Shown here piece after piece: positions 62,356-64,000 of a stretch of 64,000 nt of DNA (the first letter of the stretch is position 1; each line of letters begins with the position of its first letter). Source of the DNA: Bacteroidales bacterium. Its GTDB lineage: Bacteria; Bacteroidota; Bacteroidia; Bacteroidales; UBA12077. The DNA lies in contig DMBU01000013.1 in the NCBI GenBank assembly GCA_003446015.1, forward strand, positions 5,338-69,337. Direction: 5' to 3'. The position numbers were made by a program, and so were the translations under genes. Under the pieces are notes generated by a model. The model was not told the origin of the DNA, searched no databases, and saw only the letters and a list, made by a program, of their open reading frames with translations.

Positions 62356-62899
62356 AACGAATTTCTTTTTCTAGTTTCTCTCGTAACAGTTGTTTTGCAC
62401 GCAGGTATTGCGATTTAGACGTTGATTCAGTAATGTTTAAAATATCAGCAATTTCCTTGTGTATATAACCTTCCAGCAAATAAAGGTTAAGAACTACTCT
62501 GGCCTTTTCAGGTAAAGTTTTAATAGATTCATGAATCATCATCGGATCAATTTCCGGGAAACTATTTTCTTCGTCCTCATCAGCTAAAATTTGCAAATCA
62601 TCAATATCCTGAAAATTCTGTTTCTTTTTTCTTAAAAAAGTTATGGATTGATTAATTACAATTCGTTTAAGCCATGATCCAAAAGACGACTCCCCACGAA
62701 ACGAATCCAAATTGTTAAATGCCTTAACAAATGATTCCTGTATAATATCTTCTGCATCGAACTGGTTCGAAACCATCCTGATACATGTATTATACATTGC
62801 CTGCACATATAATTTATACAGCCTGTACATTGCCTGTTGATCGCCCTTTCGAGCAGAGTCAATTAACTTCGAGTTTATGTCAACATTCTTATTGCCCAA
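62345..62899 (-). CDS. ECF-family RNA polymerase sigma factor
   Basis: A 184-residue sigma factor. Region 2 is seen as QFDAEDIIQESFVKAFNNLDSFRGESSFGSWLKRIVINQSITFLRKKK, and region 4 as LPEKARVVLNLYLLEGYIHKEIADILNITESTSKSQYLRAKQLLRE. It belongs to the SigW/RpoE-like group. Downstream and overlapping is its probable anti-sigma factor. The signal is unknown but is probably an envelope stress, judging by the exported third protein. Confidence 0.94.
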   Translation of the reverse strand: MGNKNVDINSKLIDSARKGDQQAMYRLYKLYVQAMYNTCIRMVSNQFDAEDIIQESFVKAFNNLDSFRGESSFGSWLKRIVINQSITFLRKKKQNFQDIDDLQILADEDEENSFPEIDPMMIHESIKTLPEKARVVLNLYLLEGYIHKEIADILNITESTSKSQYLRAKQLLREKLEKEIRYEY

Positions 62900-63075
62900 A
62901 TCCTTTTGCTTTTTATTATAGACTAAACGAAATTTTAAAAGACGTAACCATTTTCAAATTTTATGAAAAAAATTTGAAAATAAAGATCAAACTACAATTA
63001 CCAAATTATACAAAGTATAAATACTCAATGAAGATTATTTGGAATTTGAAGATTGATATTTGTTATTTGATAGAC

Positions 63076-63810
63076 TTACATTTTCTTTATTCGGACTTCA
63101 ATATCTTTTTCATTTTTAAGTAACTCAATAAGTATTGACGTATCGGTATTACTATAATGATATGGATACAATACTTTAGGTCGAAAAGCTTTAGCAGCAT
63201 CTGCAACCATTTCTGGGGTCATCGTATAGGGAAGGTTCATGGGAAGAAATGCGATGTCGATGTTTTTTAATTCTTTAATTTCAGGAATGTTTTCGGTATC
63301 GCCAGCAACAAGGACTTTTTTATTTCCAAACTTAATGATGTAGCCGTTACCTTCTCCTTTAGGATGATAAGGTTCTCCCGACTCGCGTTTGTGTATCATA
63401 TTGTATGCAGGGATTGCCTCTATCTCAAGCTGATTTATATTTAAAACATCGCCATTCTGCATAATAATAACTTCAGAAAGATTTTCGCTTAACTCATGAC
63501 ATTTTTTTGTGAGTATGATTTTTGTATTCTCTTTTTTTATAAGATCAATAGCATTTAAATCCATATGATCTCCATGATGATGTGTAATCAGAATTAAATC
63601 AGCTTTGGGATAATTTTCATAATTTCCCATTCGTAAAACAGGATCAATATGAATGATTTTCCCATCAAATTCAAAAAAAAGGGAGGCATGTTTAACGAAA
63701 TTAATTTCTATTTCTCCGCTATTTGTTTCAAGCTTATCGGTTTGTAAGTCTTGTGAATAAGTCATATTTAGATTGAATAATATGAATATTAAGTAAAACA
63801 GATGTTTCAT
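63076..63810 (-). CDS. Exported metallo-beta-lactamase fold hydrolase
   Basis: A 244-residue metal-dependent hydrolase with signal peptide (MKHLFYLIFILFNLNMTYSQ). The zinc motif is ITHHHGDHMDL (THxHxDH), followed by the aspartate of VAGDTENIPEI and the final histidine in YPYHYSNTD. It resembles the UPF0173/UlaG-like branch, whose members hydrolyse lactones or phosphodiesters; the substrate here is unknown. It is a single gene. The last 190 bases of the window (63811-64000) hold nothing that I can identify. Confidence 0.9.
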   Translation of the reverse strand: MKHLFYLIFILFNLNMTYSQDLQTDKLETNSGEIEINFVKHASLFFEFDGKIIHIDPVLRMGNYENYPKADLILITHHHGDHMDLNAIDLIKKENTKIILTKKCHELSENLSEVIIMQNGDVLNINQLEIEAIPAYNMIHKRESGEPYHPKGEGNGYIIKFGNKKVLVAGDTENIPEIKELKNIDIAFLPMNLPYTMTPEMVADAAKAFRPKVLYPYHYSNTDTSILIELLKNEKDIEVRIKKM

Positions 63811-64000
63811 GATATCAGGAATTTAAAATTGAAAATAAAGATACCGAATTTAATAAAGAGAATCAACAGGTTTTTATGTTTTCAGATTTGAAAAATTTGT
63901 TTTGGGTAATTAGGAATCACTTGATAAAGACTTGGAATATAAGAATCACCAAATATTGATGTGATCATATTTTTATAATTTAAATACACTTTTTTGGCTT

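Overview
The window is a stretch of AT-rich chromosome from a member of the phylum Bacteroidota, probably an environmental, respiring one. The evidence is an alternative complex III (ActA, ActB), an A2-type caa3 oxidase, a protein with a gliding/T9SS type B C-terminal domain, a PorV/PorQ-like barrel, a type B L31 protein, a Bacteroidota-type GlmU-like nucleotidyltransferase, DUF4492 next to cydAB, and promoters of the TAnnTTTG type. No rRNA operon, phage or CRISPR array is visible. One tRNA gene and one insertion sequence are present.

Layout. 1-8915 is a respiratory block. Alternative complex III genes run leftward out of the window, divergent from coxA-coxC-coxD-coxB, which converge on ctaB, a SCO copper chaperone, a DoxX-like protein and a HMA-domain lipoprotein. 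9011-12490 holds single leftward genes. 12614-22531 is an RND efflux operon (lipoprotein adaptor, pump, TolC-like channel) flanked by two two-component systems, one OmpR type and one LytTR/LytS type. 22549-25275 has a U32 family protein and a TrmH-type methyltransferase. 25276-25717 holds tRNA-His(GTG) and a damaged partial duplicate of its 3' end. 25887-44063 is mostly housekeeping: flippase, YccA, SufS-like enzyme, L31, GlmU-like enzyme, Lon, CoaD, PyrE, BirA, RsfS, FtsH, CdsA and Psd. 44110-49059 carries envelope and hypothetical genes. 49214-52264 is a cytochrome bd operon with a 34-residue CydX-like gene at its end. 52481-59185 has an AAA/DUF4143 ATPase under a long palindrome, a DAHP synthase-chorismate mutase fusion, PurS, PssA, a PorV/PorQ-like barrel, a HAD protein and glutamine cyclotransferase. 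59272-60501 is an IS110-family element. 60549-62899 is an ECF sigma/anti-sigma/DUF4097-like operon, followed by a metallo-beta-lactamase fold protein.

Function. Together the genes describe quinol oxidation by alternative complex III feeding a caa3 oxidase, with heme O synthesis and copper delivery encoded alongside, plus a second high-affinity branch through cytochrome bd. CdsA, Psd and PssA provide the phosphatidylethanolamine pathway, split over two loci.

The most interesting signal is the IS110 element. The roughly 200 bases before its transposase fold into two bipartite stem-loops. The first loop carries stretches that match the left flank and complement the right flank of the actual insertion site. 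The second carries stretches that match or complement the element's own two ends. This is what a bridge RNA should look like, and the insertion lies inside an interspersed inverted repeat.
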